Below are positions 62,508-64,000 of a stretch of DNA of 64,000 bases, piece by piece. Location of the stretch: contig NZ_CP121648.1 of NCBI RefSeq assembly GCF_029714205.1, forward strand, positions 3,843,501 through 3,907,500, in the 5' to 3' direction. Source of the stretch: Methylobacterium sp. CB376. Its GTDB lineage: Bacteria; Pseudomonadota; Alphaproteobacteria; Rhizobiales; Beijerinckiaceae. A program made the translations under genes and the position numbers. How positions within the stretch are numbered: position 1 is the stretch's first letter; every line of letters begins with the position of its first letter. The notes under the pieces are model-generated. The model saw only the letters and a program-made list of their open reading frames with translations, did not search any database and was not told where the DNA came from.

Positions 62508-63476
62508 TCATGCCGGCCCGCCGGGCTCCCCGGCCGCGCGCGGCGCGTCGCCCCGCCCGGCGCCCGCGGCCCGGCGGCGCAGCACCAGCGGCGCCGCGTG
62601 CCAGAGGCCGAGGAGGCCGCACAGGCAGAGGATCCCGCCCGCGAGGCCCGCGCGACCGGATTCCAGCACCTTGGCGAGGACGACGCCGAGATCGGCCGCG
62701 ATGCCGAGGGCCAGCGTCACGCTCGCGGCGAGCAGGAAGCGCGTCCCGAGGCGGTGGACCTCCGGCGCGTCCTCCCCCGCGTAGACGATGCGGTGGAAGG
62801 CGGCGGGGGCGACGAGCCAGATCACCGTGAGCGCGATCAGCCCGAGCGCCGCCATGTGGACGGCCCGGGCGGCGAAGGGCAGCGCCTCGAAGGAATCCGT
62901 GAAGGTGATGACGAGCTGGAAGCCGAGCAGCGCCTGCGCCCCGGGCAGCATCACCCGCGCCTCGGTCAGCATCTGCTCGAGCTTGACCTCGAGGGGCGTC
63001 GGGCCGGGCTCCGGCGCCCGCCGGGCCCGCTCGCGCTCGCGCGCGCCGGCCCGGCGGGCCCGCGCGGCCCCGAGCCCGAACCAGAAGGTCACCGCGAGGC
63101 CGAAGATCAGGAGGCCCGCCGGCAGCGCCGCCCAGGGGCCGAGCACCCGCTCGACGGCCAGGAAGACGTCCGCCCCGAGCGCCAGGGAGAAGGGGGCGAG
63201 CGACAGCCCGGCGCAGCGCCCGATCACCCGCAGGATCCGGCGCGTGTCCCGGCCGCCCTCCACCATGCGGTGCTGGACCGAGGGCGTGATCAGCAGCGCC
63301 ACCGTGAGGGTGATCAGGGCGAGCGCCGCCGCCCAGACCAGGCGGTCGTGCGGCGGCAGCCGGTCGAGGGCCGGGCGGAAGGCGCCCTGGAGCTGGAAGC
63401 CCAGCAGGATCTGCGAGCCGAGGATCAGGATCCGGGTCTCGTCGAGGCCGACCTTCACCTTCTTGGACAGGGACAT
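62508..63476 (-). CDS. Duplicated DUF6328-type membrane protein
   Basis: An inner-membrane protein of about 322 aa made of two homologous halves. The first has LDETRILILGSQILLGFQLQGAFRPALDRLPPHDR. The second has LEQMLTEARVMLPGAQALLGFQLVITFTDSFEALPFAAR. Each half carries about four membrane segments and a conserved T-P-x-x-HR(M/I)V motif (ITPSVQHRMV, VAPAAFHRIV). Proteins of this kind are usually single-unit and of unknown function, so this is an internal duplication or fusion. The ATG at 63476 follows the first in-frame, weakly supported start. Confidence 0.7.
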   Translation of the reverse strand: MSLSKKVKVGLDETRILILGSQILLGFQLQGAFRPALDRLPPHDRLVWAAALALITLTVALLITPSVQHRMVEGGRDTRRILRVIGRCAGLSLAPFSLALGADVFLAVERVLGPWAALPAGLLIFGLAVTFWFGLGAARARRAGARERERARRAPEPGPTPLEVKLEQMLTEARVMLPGAQALLGFQLVITFTDSFEALPFAARAVHMAALGLIALTVIWLVAPAAFHRIVYAGEDAPEVHRLGTRFLLAASVTLALGIAADLGVVLAKVLESGRAGLAGGILCLCGLLGLWHAAPLVLRRRAAGAGRGDAPRAAGEPGGPA

Positions 63477-63638
63477 GGGTTGACCGAGCCGGCAGCGCGA
63501 CGGGGGCATGACAACCCCGCGCCCGCGCCCCGGTTCCGGCCGGGAGGGCGGCGAGGCGGGATCTCCGGTCGCGCCGGCCGCGCGGGAACAGCGCCCGGAC
63601 GGAGCCGCTTGTCACGCCACCCGCAGCCGGCGACCGCG

Positions 63639-64000
63639 ATGGACCGACCGACGCCCGACCCCGACGCGCTCGCCCCGACCGCGCCCCGCTCCCCGGCGAG
63701 CCTCGCGTGGTGGCAGGAGCGCGTGCTCTACCAGATCTTCGTCCCCTCGTTTCAGGACGCGGACGGCGACGGGTTCGGCGACCTCGCCGGGCTGATCTCC
63801 CGCCTCGACCACCTGTCGGATCTCGGGATCGGGGCGGTCTGGCTGACGCCGATCTATGCCACGCCCTTCGAGGATGCGGGCTACGACGTTACCGACTTCA
63901 CGCAGGTCGGCGCGCGCTTCGGCGACCTGCCGACCTTCGACCGGCTGCTCGCCGGCCTCCACGCCCGCGACATCCGGCTCATCCTCGACTTCGTGCCGAA
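63639..64000 (+). CDS. GH13 alpha-glucosidase/amylase-family enzyme, N-terminal part
   Basis: The first 120 residues of a glycoside hydrolase family 13 enzyme cut by the right edge. WWQERVLYQIFVPSFQDADGDGFGDLAGLISRLDHL, IGAVWLTPIYATPFEDAGYDVTDF and the start of conserved region I (RLILDFVP) match alpha-glucosidase, oligo-1,6-glucosidase or trehalose-synthase-like enzymes. The N-terminal lead of about 25 residues is Pro/Ala-rich. Catalytic residues lie beyond the window. No signal peptide is apparent, so it is probably cytoplasmic. Confidence 0.88.
   Translation, partial: MDRPTPDPDALAPTAPRSPASLAWWQERVLYQIFVPSFQDADGDGFGDLAGLISRLDHLSDLGIGAVWLTPIYATPFEDAGYDVTDFTQVGARFGDLPTFDRLLAGLHARDIRLILDFVP

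Overview
The window is very GC-rich (about 70% or more over most of its length) and reads as DNA from a Rhizobiales alphaproteobacterium, most likely Methylobacterium or a close relative. Pointers are the ALA-synthase type hemA, an Omp2b/RopA-type porin, a D-tartrate dehydratase nearly identical in motif layout to Bradyrhizobium TarD, an IsdG/HmuQ-like haem enzyme and an RPA-family plasmid-type replication initiator. No rRNA, tRNA, CRISPR or insertion sequence was recognised. Because an RPA initiator and an iteron origin lie inside it, the window may come from a megaplasmid or chromid, or from a chromosome carrying an integrated replicon; the sequence alone does not decide.

Layout. 0-10 kb: end of a LamB-type porin; fecI/fecR cell-surface signalling genes; an SbmA/YddA-like ABC exporter; a siderophore TonB receptor with an STN signalling domain; a frameshifted RTX-type subtilase. 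10-18 kb: hemA, nnrU and moeA, then a divergent haem-utilisation pair (haem monooxygenase and haem TonB receptor), a probable small RNA and a small membrane protein. 18-28 kb: two SsuABC/TauABC-like uptake systems, one in a plausible operon with a flavin monooxygenase and a trans-sulfuration enzyme, suggesting organosulfur scavenging. 28-34 kb: metabolic singletons and a hydroxyproline-type pair (epimerase with an in-frame stop, plus an FAD dehydrogenase). 34-40 kb: an iron alcohol dehydrogenase, a large hybrid histidine kinase and a class II aldolase.

40-51 kb: repA, a heavy-metal RND efflux operon, an iteron array and a chemoreceptor. 51-60 kb: a porin and a ferulate/p-coumarate catabolic cluster (MFS importer, NDP-forming acyl-CoA ligase, hydroxycinnamoyl-CoA hydratase-lyase, vanillin-type aldehyde dehydrogenase, divergent MarR repressor with a visible operator). 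60.4-60.8 kb: a probable origin of replication with two classes of iterons, two DnaA-box-like sites, an AT-rich stretch and eight GANTC sites. 61-64 kb: tarD, a two-fold repeated membrane protein and the start of a GH13 glucosidase.

The most unusual features are: the replication module, whose initiator (40.9 kb) lies about 19.5 kb from its best candidate origin (60.4 kb), with a second iteron array between them (48.4 kb); a four-copy dispersed intergenic repeat ending in a hairpin whose stem changes while its position is kept, and which supplies the stop codon of the adjacent gene in three cases; and several single-base lesions (protease, ABC ATPase/permease junction, kinase Hpt domain, epimerase amber codon, repA 3' end). 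The lesions are either real gene decay or errors in C/G homopolymers.
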